Positions 33,185 through 44,398 of a stretch of 64,000 nt of DNA are shown here, piece after piece. A program made the position numbers and the translations under genes. Each line of letters starts with the position of its first letter. The first letter of the stretch is position 1. The notes under the pieces are model-generated. The model saw nothing but the letters and a program-made list of their open reading frames with translations. It made no database searches and was not told the DNA's origin. Source of the stretch: Siphonodentalium dalli (taxonomy: Eukaryota; Mollusca; Scaphopoda; Gadilida; Siphonodentaliidae); contig CP136063.1 in the NCBI GenBank assembly GCA_032622095.1, forward strand, positions 11,633,814-11,697,813, in the 5' to 3' direction.

Positions 33185-34420
33185 TTGATACGAGCGATCC
33201 CCAGTGTGAATCCTCTTATGTTTCATCAGGTTACTCGTCCGAAAAGATTATTTCTCACACACAGCTCATTGATCCCGTTCCCCCGTGTGGACCATTTTAT
33301 GTTCCATCAGATCACCCGAGTGAGTATATGATTTCTCGCACATATCACATTGTTACGGACGATCCCGAAAGTGAATCATATTGTGTTTATTCAGGTGACT
33401 CAACCTAGTAAATGATTTCTCGCACACATCGCATTCATACGGGCAATCCACAGTGTGGATCCTCTTATGTGTCACCAAGTTACTCAACACAGTAAATAAC
33501 TTCTCGCACACATCACATTGATACGGACGATCCCCAGTGTGGACCCTCTTATGCTTCGTCAGGTCACTAATCTGAATAAATGATTTCTCGCACACATCAC
33601 ATTGATATGGGAGATCCCCAGTGTGTATCTTTTTATGCATCGTCAGATGACCCATCTGAGTAAATGATTTCTCGCACACATCACATTGGTACGGGCGATC
33701 CCCGGTATGAAACCTCTTATGAACCGTCAGGTCACTCATCAACGCCCGAATGAAGCTTCAACAGCCTAAATTATCTTGGGTCTGTCTCAATAAAACCATA
33801 CACATATGGATATCATTGGAACCGGCTCATTGACCACATTGTGATAGTTACAGTTATGCCCTGTGCCAATGCATTCTCTTATATATGCGAGTCGACCATA
33901 GGTCGCCTCGCATATATAAGAGAATGCATTGGCCTAAAAAAAACATATTTAAAAAAAAAAAATTCTTACATTCTTTAACAATTTTATAATTTGTAATGTG
34001 TTAAGCCAATGCATTCTCTTATATATGCGAGGCGACCGCATATATAAGAGAATGCATTGGCACAGGGCCCTTCTGTTGGGTAAAGGGTTAAATCACACTG
34101 ATACGGGCGATCGCCAGTGTGGATCCTCTTATGTCTCTTCATGTTACCCATCAGAGTAAATGATTTCTCGCACACATCACATTGATACGGGCTACCACCC
34201 ACGTCGATTCTCTTATGTAACAGCAGATGTGCTGCATGGTTTCGGCCCATATCGCACCTATGAAAGAACAGACGTATGTTTTGCCTTATTGCGCAAACTG
34301 CTCAACGAATCAACGCATATCTGCGAACTAGTTGCGGGTTTGTGTTTATCATCTCGGCTCAACCTCCCCATGCATGATTCAATTTCAACTGCATGCCTTC
34401 TTGTAGATGTATACTACTTA
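33185..34420 (-). pseudogene. C2H2 zinc-finger pseudogene, split by an insertion
   Basis: Duplicate of the intact gene at 60994-62361. The ATG-equivalent lies near 34390. Homology to the intact N-terminus (RDDKH.PATSS.ICVDSLSSLR) is good until an in-frame TAG at 34258-34260. A 5-base loss near 34235 then shifts the frame. One finger (KSFTLMGNMKRH) follows, and the next is cut after YQCD by a ~350-bp insertion (33743-34096). Below it, 33742-33353 encodes about four and a half fingers ending HFRDRP-stop. The TAA at 33353-33355 replaces a Tyr codon, as in the paralogue. Decayed fingers extend to 33185. It has fewer fingers than the paralogue, so fingers were lost or gained. Not functional as a full-length protein. 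Confidence 0.88.
33743..34096. mobile_element. Insertion containing foldback family 2 palindromes
   Basis: Two family-2 palindromes (33866-33932 and 34016-34060, the second shortened) lie within sequence absent from the intact paralogue. The insertion edges are TTAACCCTTTACCCAACA (minus strand, at 34096) and GAAGCTTCAACAGCCTAAA (33753). Both edge sequences recur side by side at 45369-45430, so they belong to a dispersed unit. The family's GACCCGCC terminal repeats are missing here. Confidence 0.8.
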
Positions 34421-34990
34421 CTAATATTGTATCTCACGTGACTTTGTTATTGAAATCAAGCTTTCCGATTGGTTGGCTACTCGACTCTATTAGTCGTAGT
34501 TGTATACTACGCATTCAAGTTTCTCCCATCGTGCACTATGCATATGTAGTTTTGACTACTAAAAATAGTAACGAACACTACATCAAACTTTGTTCTGAAT
34601 CTACTTGTTATTTCGCCGCTGATCCAAATTAAAGCTTCAGTAAGGCGAACATCAATTGTCTGAACTTAGTAAAAGTTGAAAATAGTAAATTTACAAAGAA
34701 TTAATTAAAACAAACAAAACAAACAAACCTGAACAAAGAGGAATTAAATTTTTTTTTGTTACATATTATTTGTTTTTCTTTTAAAAAAAATGGTGTTTGC
34801 CCACTGGTTTGCCTTTAATTTCTGCATTTGTTCGATACAATATAATACTTAGAGCATGACTTGTCGTGAAATACGCCGATATAGTGCATAGTGCGGTTGT
34901 GTAGTTCACTCCGCTTCGCGTCGTGAACTACACAACCTCACTATGCACTATATCGGCGTATTTCACTCCAAGCCATGCTCTATTTATTAA
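34400..34990. mobile_element. Insertion upstream of the ZNF pseudogene, with hairpin
   Basis: This segment is absent from the equivalent place in the intact paralogue (about 62390). It contains TATCTCACGTGA..TTCCGATTGGTTGGCT, similar to 35485-35525. It ends with a 131-bp hairpin (34851-34981) whose arms are GAAATACGCCGATATAGTGC and GCACTATATCGGCGTATTTC. Confidence 0.65.
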
Positions 34991-35430
34991 GTATATGTTT
35001 CCGTAGAATGTCCAATGAGCACTAGACTTAGCCTGCATGGGATTACCGACTAAAGTGAACAGAAATTATCATGTAAGAGTTTAATTTATCCAACAGACGA
35101 TCGATGGTTAAGTTAAGAACCTGTCGGATGATAAGCGGCTACGAAAATAGAAATATTTCTATCCTGAAACAGGCGTGTTTAAAAAGTGGTCGTTACTAGC
35201 GGTGGGCGGAATAGAACAATGTCCTAATACATAGTTAACAAAAGTAATGGGGCGTTCCACGGAGTCCATGGACACTACAGCCGCCGCGGTAGTACCGGCA
35301 ACTTGTAATAATACTTTCTGTTACCGAGACCTACTTCCTAAGTGAACAGATCAGCACTTGCTTGCCCTTATGTTAACTATAACTTAAACATGCAGTCTTA
35401 TGTGTATTATTCGTGCTAAACTACAAGTAT
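34991..35430 (-). promoter_or_regulatory. Upstream region of ZNF pseudogene (segmental duplicate)
   Basis: Clearly homologous to 62397-62825 over the full length (ATATGTTTCCGT, GGATGATAAGCGGCTACGAA, AACAGGCGTGTT, GTGGTCGTTACTAGCGGTGG, GAACAGATCAGCACTTGCTT). It marks the 5' limit of the duplicated segment and contains the block shared with the gene at 15932. Confidence 0.75.
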
Positions 35431-35843
35431 ATAGTTACCGGTACTGGTGTACGAAATATTCGTGCTATACTACATGTATATAGCATATCTCACGTGATTT
35501 TCTCGCATTCTGATTGGCTGCACACTGCTGTAGTATTTTACGACAGTACCCCAATAGGATTCATACATGCCTACTATTCTTTTTATATTTATAGTAACAG
35601 ACTCATTTCACGAAATCGGGTTGCCACCTTGAAAATACGGCCAATCCTAAATTATAACTTGTACCATAATTGTTGCAATGTTGGTATATCATTATATTTA
35701 TTGGCGTAATGTAATGATCTTACAAATGCCCGATCATTGCTATCCAGTGTAATTAATTGTTTGTCCGTTTAGTTGGCAAGCGGCGAGTCCTATTTTTGTA
35801 ATACCAGTGGACGTTATTTCCGTTTTAGTCGAAATTAAGCAAG
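35431..35843. other. Unassigned stretch beyond the duplication
   Basis: Contains TATCTCACGTGATTTTCTCG and a following CTGATTGGCTGC, like 34431-34485. Otherwise nothing recognised. Confidence 0.4.
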
Positions 35844-36372
35844 TTAAAAATGGATTATCTCTTTAAATAACAAATTTTAAATAGTTGCGTGGGTATAAAA
35901 TAATAGATATGAACTGAAGACCTATGTCCGGAAAAGCTTCTATCAATTAATAATGATTTTATTTCGAATATTAAATCGGGCCCGTTTATGTTACTATTTT
36001 TAGAACAGGACCATTCGGATGAGACCGTATTGCGATATAGAGCACTGGGCTGTTCCTACGGCTACGCAACGAGTGTCAAATGTCACAGATTGGTTGTTTG
36101 TGTTGTTTTGTTCCACAGATATATGCGATAATGAGTATAATTAACGTTTATTTTTGACAAAATTGCACAACATAATTTCTGGTCTCTGTTAACAGTAACC
36201 ACTATTGTTCGTTAGCTGAACAAACACACCTTTTTAGACCAGAAAATATTCGAAATAAAATTAATATTAATCGATAGAAGCATTTCCGGACAGGAGTTTT
36301 CGATTCAAATCTAATATTTTATACCCCGGTAACTATATAATACATGTTTACAAAGAGATAATCCACCTTTAA
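35844..36372 (-). mobile_element. TTAA-flanked MITE, family 1, copy E
   Basis: TTAAAAATGGATTATCTC ... GATAATCCACCTTTAA. Nearly identical to copy A in the same orientation, about 529 bp. Confidence 0.92.
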
Positions 36373-36602
36373 CTTCTAAAATTTTGTCAAAATGTCTTTG
36401 CTAATGACATAGTTATAGAAATAAATGCACCAATCACGAAGAGATGCTGTTATATGCAACTAATAACATATTTATGCTCCCCTGCCATCGTCAAGAGATT
36501 GCCGTAAATTGTAAAATCTGAGACCTATTTCCAAATTTCACGGTAAATAAAATTGTGACAAATCAGACAGAGAAATTGTGTGAGAATTGGCAACAAACCG
36601 AC

Positions 36603-36735
36603 AAATGTTCGATATAATATAATAAATAATGAATATCTTGTCGTTGACTATGCCAAAATAGTGGTCTGCGGCTCGTGGACTATTCCTGCTCGAGGACGAC
36701 TATTTTGGCATAGTCACCTCCAAGCCATTCATTAC
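36603..36735. repeat. Hairpin with shoulders shared with 34828-34985
   Basis: The left shoulder TTCGATATAATATAATA and CTTGTCGT and the right shoulder CTCCAAGCCAT match the element at 34828-34985. The arms here are GACTATGCCAAAATAGT / ACTATTTTGGCATAGTC, unrelated to the arms there. Confidence 0.75.
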
Positions 36736-37337
36736 TTGTGCCAGTCCATTCTGGACGCAAGTGATGTTTTCGGTTCGGATCTTTGTCTGTTTGTCTGTCC
36801 GTCCGCGAGCATGTTACGTCATACCGGAAGTACCGGTACATACTGTAAATAATGGACACGCAAAATATGAAATGGTTGCATCGATTGTAATTTAAATACA
36901 GATATATACTTAATTTGCATCGCCATCTGGTTTTATTTTTGGTAATAAATCGTTCATAAATTAACATTTTTGAATGATTTCTTTCTGGAAACTGATCAAG
37001 ACGCCATGACGTCACGGCGCACATCAGGACGTCACGAGCTACATGGGCGCGCAAAACACCAGACATGATTGCGTCGATGTCCAGACAGCTGAGACTCTTA
37101 TTACACGGACTAGCTAAACCATTCCATCTGCCAACAACTTCGTGTTGTATTGTTATAAATATATATATACTGCATGGAGACAAAGTGGACAACAGTACTG
37201 CCCATTAGAAGCCTATTTTCTGTAACTTGAAACTCGAGGAAATGAGTTGAGATCAAGTCTAAAAGACGCTACGGAATCGTTTTCTTTTTTCGCAGAGACA
37301 GTGAGTTGCGAACATATTTCTAGAACGTTTAAAACAG
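36736..37337. other. Unassigned stretch
   Basis: A short inverted repeat ACTTGTGCCAGTCC/GGACGCAAGT lies at 36733-36763. Frames here show no domain. Confidence 0.4.
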
Positions 37338-37552
37338 TTTAGACCAGAAAATATTCGAAATAAAATTAATATTAATCGATAGAAGCATTTCCGGACAGGA
37401 GTCTTCGATTCAAATATAATATTTTATACCCCGGTAACTATATATGTCTGCGGCCTCAGGCCAATGCGACAGACCTCGGCCTCATAACTCGGCCAATATG
37501 GAAACAACCAATTAATAACATATATTATTTAACGAGATAATTCATCTTTAAT
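37338..37552 (-). mobile_element. TTAA-flanked MITE, family 1, copy F (truncated, interrupted)
   Basis: Only the AGACCAGAAAATATTCGAAA ... TACCCCGGTAACTATAT end is kept. A ~70-bp foreign piece with GGCCTCAGGCC interrupts it before the terminal GAGATAATTCATCTTTAA. Confidence 0.8.
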
Positions 37553-37564
37553 ATTTACGCAGCA

Positions 37565-40145
37565 TGGATATTACGCATCGGAATACATGGGTGATAGTCC
37601 GTATGACATTGAGGCGTCACTACTTACAAATACATGGGTGATAGTCCCTGCGACATTGAGGCGTCGCTACTTGCATAATAAATGTGGGATAGTCCCTACG
37701 ACATTGAGGCGTTGCTACTTATAGAATAAATGTGGGGTAGTTCTTACGACATTGAGGCGCTGCTATTTGCAGAATAAATGGGGGATAGTCCCTACGACAT
37801 TGAGGCGTTGCTACTTATAGAATAAATGTGGGGTAGTTCTTACGACATTGAGGCGCTGCTACTTACAGAATAAATGTGGGATAGTCCTTACGACGCCGCT
37901 ACTTACATAATAAATTGGGGGATAGTCCCTACGACATTGAGGCGCCGCTACTTACATAATAAATGGGGGATAGCCTTACGACATTCAGGCACCGCTACTT
38001 ACATAATAAATGGGGGATAGTCCATACGACATTGAGGCGCCGCTACTTACATAATAAATGGATGATTGTCAATACGACATTCAGGCGCCGCTACTTACAG
38101 AATAAATGGGTGATAGTCCTAACGACATTGAGGTGTCGCTACTTACTTATTGAATGGGGGTAGTTCTTACGATATTGAGGCGCTGCTACTTGCGGAATAA
38201 ATGGGGGAGAGTCCCTACGACATTAAGTCACCGCTACTTACATAATAAATGGGGGGGGGGGGGTAGTCCTTACGACATTCAGGCGCCACTACTTACATAA
38301 TAAATGGGGGATTTCCATGCGACATTAAGGTGTCACTACTTACAAAATAAATGGGGGATTTCCATGCGACATTAAGGTGTCACTACTTACAAAATAAATG
38401 GATGATTGTCAATACGACACTCAGGCGCCGCTACTTACATAATAAATGGGGGATAGTCCCTGTGACATTGAGGTGGCACTACTTACATAATAAATGGGGG
38501 ATTTCCATGCGACATTACGGTGTCACTACTTACATAATAAATGGGGGATTTCCATGCGACATTACGGTGTCACTACTTACATAATAAATGGGGGATTTCC
38601 ATGCGACATTAAGGTGTCACTACTTACAAAATAAATGGATGATTGTCAATACGACACTCAGGCGCCGCTACTTACATTATAAATGGGGGATAGTCCCTGT
38701 GACATTGAGGTGGCACTACTTACATAATAAATGGGGGATTTCCATGCGACATTACGGTGTCACTACTTACATAATAAATGGGGGATTTCCATGCGACATT
38801 ACGGTGTCACTACTTACATAATAAATGGGGGATTTCCATGCGACATTAAGGTGTCACTACTTACAAAATAAATGGATGATTGTCAATACGACACTCAGGC
38901 GCCGCTACTTACATAATAAATGGGGGATAGTCCCTGTGACATTGAGGTGGCACTACTTACATAATAAATGGGGGATTTCCATGCGACATTACGGTGTCAC
39001 TACTTACATAATAAATGGGGGATTTCCATGCGACATTACGGTGTCACTACTTACATAATAAATGGGGGATTTCCATGCGACATTACGGTGTCACTACTTA
39101 CATAATAAATGGATGATTGTCCATACGACACTCAGGCGCCGCTACTTACATAATAAATGGGGGATAGTCCCTGTGTCATTGAGGAAAATCTAGGAGTCCA
39201 TCTACTTACAGACTAAATGGGTGACAGTCCTTGCGACATTGATGTGTCGCTACTTACTTATTGAATGGGGGTAGTTCTTACGACATTGAAGTGACACTAC
39301 TTACATAATAAATGGGGGATAGTCCCTACGACATTGAGGTGCCGCTACTTACATAATAAATGGGGGATAGTTCTTACGACACTAATGCACCGCTACTTAC
39401 ATTCTAAATGGGGAGAGTCCTTTGTACACGTAAGCGCCGCTACTTGCACAATTCGACATTGAGGCGCCACTACTTACATTATAAATGTGGAATAGTCCTT
39501 ACGACATTGAGGTGCGGCTACATAATAACTGTGGGATAGTCCTTACGACATTGCGGCGACGCTACTCACATACTACATGGAGGGATTCCTTACGACATTG
39601 AGGTGTCGCTACTTACATATTAAATTGGGAGAGTCCTTACAACATTGAGGTGCCACTACTTACATATTAAATGGGGATAGTCATTACGACATTGAGGCGC
39701 CGCCACTTACAGAATAAATGCGGGATAGTCCTTACGACATTTCGGCGCCACTAATTACACAACAATTGGGGGAGAGTCCTTACGATATTGAGGTGCCACT
39801 ATTTACACAATAAATGCGGGAGAGTCCTTACGATATTGAGGTGCCGCTACATAAAAAATAAATGGGGGACAGTACTAACGACATTGTGGCGCCACTACTT
39901 ACATATTAAACAGGGATAGTCCTTACGATATTGAAGAGCCGCTAATTACATAATAAATGGGGTATATCACTTAGGATATTGAGGCGCCGCTAATTAGATA
40001 CTAAATGTGGAATAGTCTTTACGACATTGAGGCGCCACTACTTACATAATACATGTAGGATAGTCCTTGCGACATTGAGGTGCCGCTACTTACATAATAA
40101 ATGGGAGATAGTCCCTGCGACATTGACGCGCCGCTACTTACATAA
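37565..40145. repeat. ~48-bp satellite array with a 237-bp higher-order repeat
   Basis: The unit contains GACATTGAGGCGCCGCTACT, TACATAATAAATGGGGGA and TAGTCC(C/T)TA, about 53 units. From 38351 to 39061 a five-unit block of 237 bp is repeated three times almost without change. Because 237 and 48 are multiples of three, the same 77-codon frame reappears in each block; this is periodicity and not a gene. The array ends at ACTTACATAAACAAGACAGT. Confidence 0.96.
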
Positions 40146-40260
40146 ACAAGACAGTCAAAGACTGTGGGGTCGCTCACCAGACTGCAAAGACTGATGAGAC
40201 TGGGACTCTGGAGACCGCAATAGTCAGAACTTTTCATAAGCACTTTGAAAAGAGAGGCCG
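40146..40260. repeat. Array-edge sequence, also at 45447-45550
   Basis: AAGACAGTCAAAGACTGTGG, GGTCGCTCACCAGACTGCAA and GGGACTCTGGAGACC recur nearly unchanged at 45447-45550. Confidence 0.8.
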
Positions 40261-41880
40261 ATCACGAGAGGCAGATGTTTAACCCATACCATGGCGATAG
40301 CGACTAGTCATAATTGATAATTTGTCAAAGATATGATCACAGGAATTAATCCATATATCAGTACCCAACTTGAAATCAAAAGCTCAAATAATTTGTCTTA
40401 AGGAAGGGTTAAAGTATTTGGGGTGGGGAGGAGTTGTTTTAAATCTCATAACTCTGTCCCTATTCACCCAAGGACCTCTCACTGTAAGATCTAATGGTTT
40501 AGTGATTTATGAGGACATGTTTAGGAGTTTAAGTTAACTCATTGGAAGCAAAAGTGATAAATCCCTATCTTTAACACTTTTGACATGCCAGATATTCAAA
40601 ATTTATTCACTTCTAAAGAGAAATTATAATTTGTTGACAAGCCAGACAGCTTAGAATGAAATACATGTAGGGGATTCCATCTCATATTTAAATGGTACTT
40701 TAATTACCCCCCCCTTTCCCCCATTCTCACCAGTTATTTCTTTATCAAACATGGACAGATATAAGATTAGATCTGAACTGTGTATTAAATAAGATTAAGT
40801 GTTTCATAACAGGGGTGTATGCATGGTTTTTAAAAATATATGTAGTTTATACAATTCAAAAGTATTATCTATATAATGTTATACAGAGATAATATGATGA
40901 GGATGCTTGCCCCTATGACCACTAAATCGTTCATATACAAGAAAGTAAGTTAGCCCTCAATTAAATGGTTTCACACATTACAATGTTTTACAAGTAGCTT
41001 GGATACTAAAAGCCACAACCTTCAATGTTAATCTTCTAAGTGCTCTGTGGCCCCTAAAATTCAATCAACCATGAAAATATGAACAAATGGGAAAATAAGG
41101 TTCCTGGAAACACTAACATCTACCATATTGATTTTCAAAACAAGTCATCACTTACAATAGTCATTGTATATTTATCTGCCTGATTCCCATTGCATAGATA
41201 AATCATATTGGCCATCAGCTGTTATTTTAATTTCAAATTGAAAGCACATGTCTGAAGGGTTAATATATTTTTCAAAAATCAATTAATCAGTCAAAACCAA
41301 AATTTATATACGTGAATAGTGTGCAAAGATACCCAACAGATATTAAGAGATATGAAGAAGCGTCCATGTACATTATATCATGTGTCTATGGAAACCTTGG
41401 AAAGGGTTAATTATTTTTGAAGCAAATTAATGGGATTTAGAAGACACTAAGTCTTATATAGGTGAGTGGGGGCTCTTATCTCACCCTGTAATGCAATTTC
41501 AAGAATAGGATAAACAACAGTCTTATGCTACCATAAATCAATTTGACAGTTAGAATAAACAAACAGCCAGCCACCAGTGTTGTTTATCTTGACCACCAGA
41601 GCTCTGTATAATATGTCATCACTCATTTCATAACAGATTTCACTTGGAATGACAACATCTATAGAATGTCCTCTCATATACTCTGGATGTTCACATGGTA
41701 ATTTATTGATATCATTATATTACATGAAACTATTGCAATAAAATCTTCATATTTTCAAAACAGGATATCACACCTAATTAATCGTATAAAACTAAAATAA
41801 ATGAAAGTGTCAATATTTGTTATTATTAAACTTTTTTTTTTATTGTTATTAAAGTTCAAACAAAATTTAATATTTGTATC
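40261..41880. other. Mostly unassigned
   Basis: 40430-40500 resembles the dispersed repeat family of 42.5-44 kb (AACTCTGTCCCTATTCACCC). On the minus strand about 41700-41538 is a stop-free stretch of ~55 codons with protein-like content (DVVIPSEICYEMSDDILYRA then LVVKINNTGGWLFVYSN). It has no start or clear splice sites; I do not call it a gene. Confidence 0.35.
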
Positions 41881-42150
41881 TGTTTGTATATGCTAAAAAA
41901 GGGTCATAACTCCTTTAAAATTAATCGGATCAAACCCATATTCGAAATCGATCTGTATTTTGGGCTGAGAAACCCATATACAAAATTTGGTTTCGATCGG
42001 ATAGAAAATGTTGGAGTTATCGCATTACTCGTAAAGTGTCTATGGACAGACAGACAGACAGACGGACAGACAGACGGACGAACGACGAGTGGTTAATCCG
42101 GGCAACGACACTATGTTTACCATACTATGGTATGGGTAAACATAAAAAGT
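41881..42150. repeat. Dispersed repeat with (GACA)n tail
   Basis: GGGTCATAACTCC, then GGTTTCGATCGGATAGAAAA and GGAGTTATCGC, lead into GACAGACAGACAGACGGACA. The end is the inverted pair TGTTTACCATAC / GTATGGGTAAACA. This architecture is common among invertebrate dispersed repeats. Confidence 0.65.
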
Positions 42151-42189
42151 AGATCTAAACACGATATGTGGCTAGAGAGGCTTCAGTAG

Positions 42190-44000
42190 TGTACAGTGGG
42201 TAATTTCAAGGTAAATATCCACCATGAAATTGCCCACTGTTCACTACTGATCACCCCCTCCTCCAGCTCAACAAGTCCCCGACCGACCGGGCTCCAGACT
42301 CCCAAGTCTTGGATTGGAATTTCACAACCGACATCTCAAACTTTCTCAATTTTTGGAAATTTCCAATCTCACAAGCACCTTTTTATAAAACCATTTAGAC
42401 ATGTTTGAAGCCCATTTATCCATGGACCCAAAACACCATACATGTATGTCAGATTAATCAGTTAGGTAGTTCCAAGGAAGATGTTTTAATGAATTTGGTA
42501 TTTCACTGATTTTTTAAACACAAAATTGTTAACTCCCCATAGCCCCCGTCATTTCTTAACAGGTTGACCTTGTTAACAAATCTGAATATTAGTCACTAAA
42601 GGATCATCCATACTATATGTAAGCTAAATAGTCCAACCTCTCTTGAGAAGACAATTTAAGAATGATTATAGAGACAACCAGTTATGTCCCTAGTCCCACC
42701 TTATTTAACCTGGTGACCACATCTGAATAAATTTCAATACCAGACACCAAAGAACCCTTCATACTAAATATCAGCAAAATAGACCTGTTAACATTTGTGG
42801 CGATTTCGGTCGAACAGATTAACCCGAAGTAGGAAAATGTGGACTGTTACTGGTTGAAAAATCAAATCTACAGCCTCATTGCCTCCACCCAGGCAGCTTA
42901 GAAATCTCTTATCTCTGCCCTTATTTGAACAAATGTGAATCCCTATCTATGAGATCTATTCATCTAGAAATTTCAAACGGTAGATTTTAAGAGTTGAAGA
43001 AAACTGATTTTCCTCAAAAGTTTCCTAAAAATGACCTCACGTGTACAAATCTGAACCCCACTAACCAAATGACCCTCCATACCAAAAGCTAAATAGGCCT
43101 GATGGTTTCTGAAGAATTAGTATGGAGGGAAAGAGTTATGGCCCTGGCTTCTCACCTATATGACCTGATGAAGTCATTTGAACAAATCTGAATGTGAGTC
43201 AAAATATATAAACCATTTGACAGTTTTTCTAATTAATTGTTTCTTGACTACAGTGGGTGCAGGGCGGCGCAGATTGGAGGGAGGGTGGTAGTGGGGACAG
43301 GGGTGTAGAGGGGTGAGGAGGGAAAGGGGTGGAATGGGGGGTTTTGTTTCTAAAAAAATACAAAAAATCAGGGGTTAAAATGAAAAAAAATATTTTTGTA
43401 TTGGTTCATTTTGAATTGTGATTTGTTTTTTGAATTGAGCAAGGATATAAATTTAACAATATTTTTTTTTTTAAGTTATGTTCCTGACACGGCCCCTATT
43501 TGACACACTGACCCCATTTGAACAAATCTGAACCCCAGTCACACAAGGACCCACCATACAAAATATTAGCTAAATCGGCCTGATGATTCTGTAGAAGAAG
43601 TCATTCTAATAATTACTAGGGATAATAGAGTTATGTCCCTGATTCTGCCCATATTTGACCAAATCTGACCCCCAGTCACTCAAGGACCTTCCATACCAAA
43701 TATAAGCTAAATAGGCCTGATGGTTCTTGAAAAGAAGTTGTTTTAAGAATTGCTATGGCGGGAAAGAGTTATGGCCCTATCTTCGCAACTATTTGACTAA
43801 GTGACCTTATTTTAACAAATCTGAGTCTGAGTCAAGCAGGGAACATCCACACCAAATATGAACTCATTTGGCCTTATGATACTGGAGAAGAAGATGATTG
43901 TTGACGGACGGACGGCTCGACAGACGGACTGACGGACGACGGACGAGGAGTGATGGCTATAGCTCCACCGGAGACTTCGTCTCAGGTGAGCTAAAAAGCA
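42190..44000. repeat. Dispersed repeat block X, copy 1
   Basis: Starts with a 42-bp imperfect palindrome (ACAGTGGGTAATTTCAAGGT ... CCACTGTTCACT). It continues with several diverged tandem units of about 150-170 bp, each with TTTGA(A/C)..AAATCTGA, CCAAATAT(A/G)A..TAAATAGGCCTGATGGTTC and GAGTTATG(T/G)CCCTG. It ends with (GACG)n and ACTTCGTCTCAGGTGAGCTA. Homologous to 45575-47235. Confidence 0.85.
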
Positions 44001-44099
44001 TTGTTCTTTTTCAACAATTAGTTATGCCTACAGGACGGATGATTTGACGCATAAAATGCATATCAGCTGCAATTAAGGCCATATCCCCTGCAGACACAG

Positions 44100-44205
44100 T
44101 TGTGAGGTGACAGGTCAAATTTAGTGGGGTGTAAGATATTTAGTGGGGTGTAAGATATTTAGTGGGGTGTGATATATTTAGTGGGGTGTGAGAGATTTAA
44201 TTGTC
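44100..44205. repeat. ~22-bp minisatellite
   Basis: About four copies of TTTAGTGGGGTGTAAGATA and close variants. Confidence 0.85.
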
Positions 44206-44398
44206 AATAGATCAATAAATACTGAGATCTTTGTTATATATATATATGCTATCAGTCAAATAAGCATCAATGTTATTGTCAGTTTGGGCATTACGGGGTA
44301 GGAACTGCTCCGCGAAGCCGCTTCCAATCTTTCGTCCAGTTCACTATCGATCCATGTCCAGTTAACTTGTGATTTTTGTTCAGAAAACGGCGGCTAAT

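Noticed and set aside
38351-39058. Three identical 77-codon genes in tandem
   Set aside because: They are the same frame in three 237-bp satellite blocks; 237 and 48 are multiples of three, so the frame recurs automatically.
41538-41710. Minus-strand exon (GWLFVYSN region)
   Set aside because: Attractive composition, but only about 55 codons, no start and no convincing splice sites. Kept only as a remark in the region entry.
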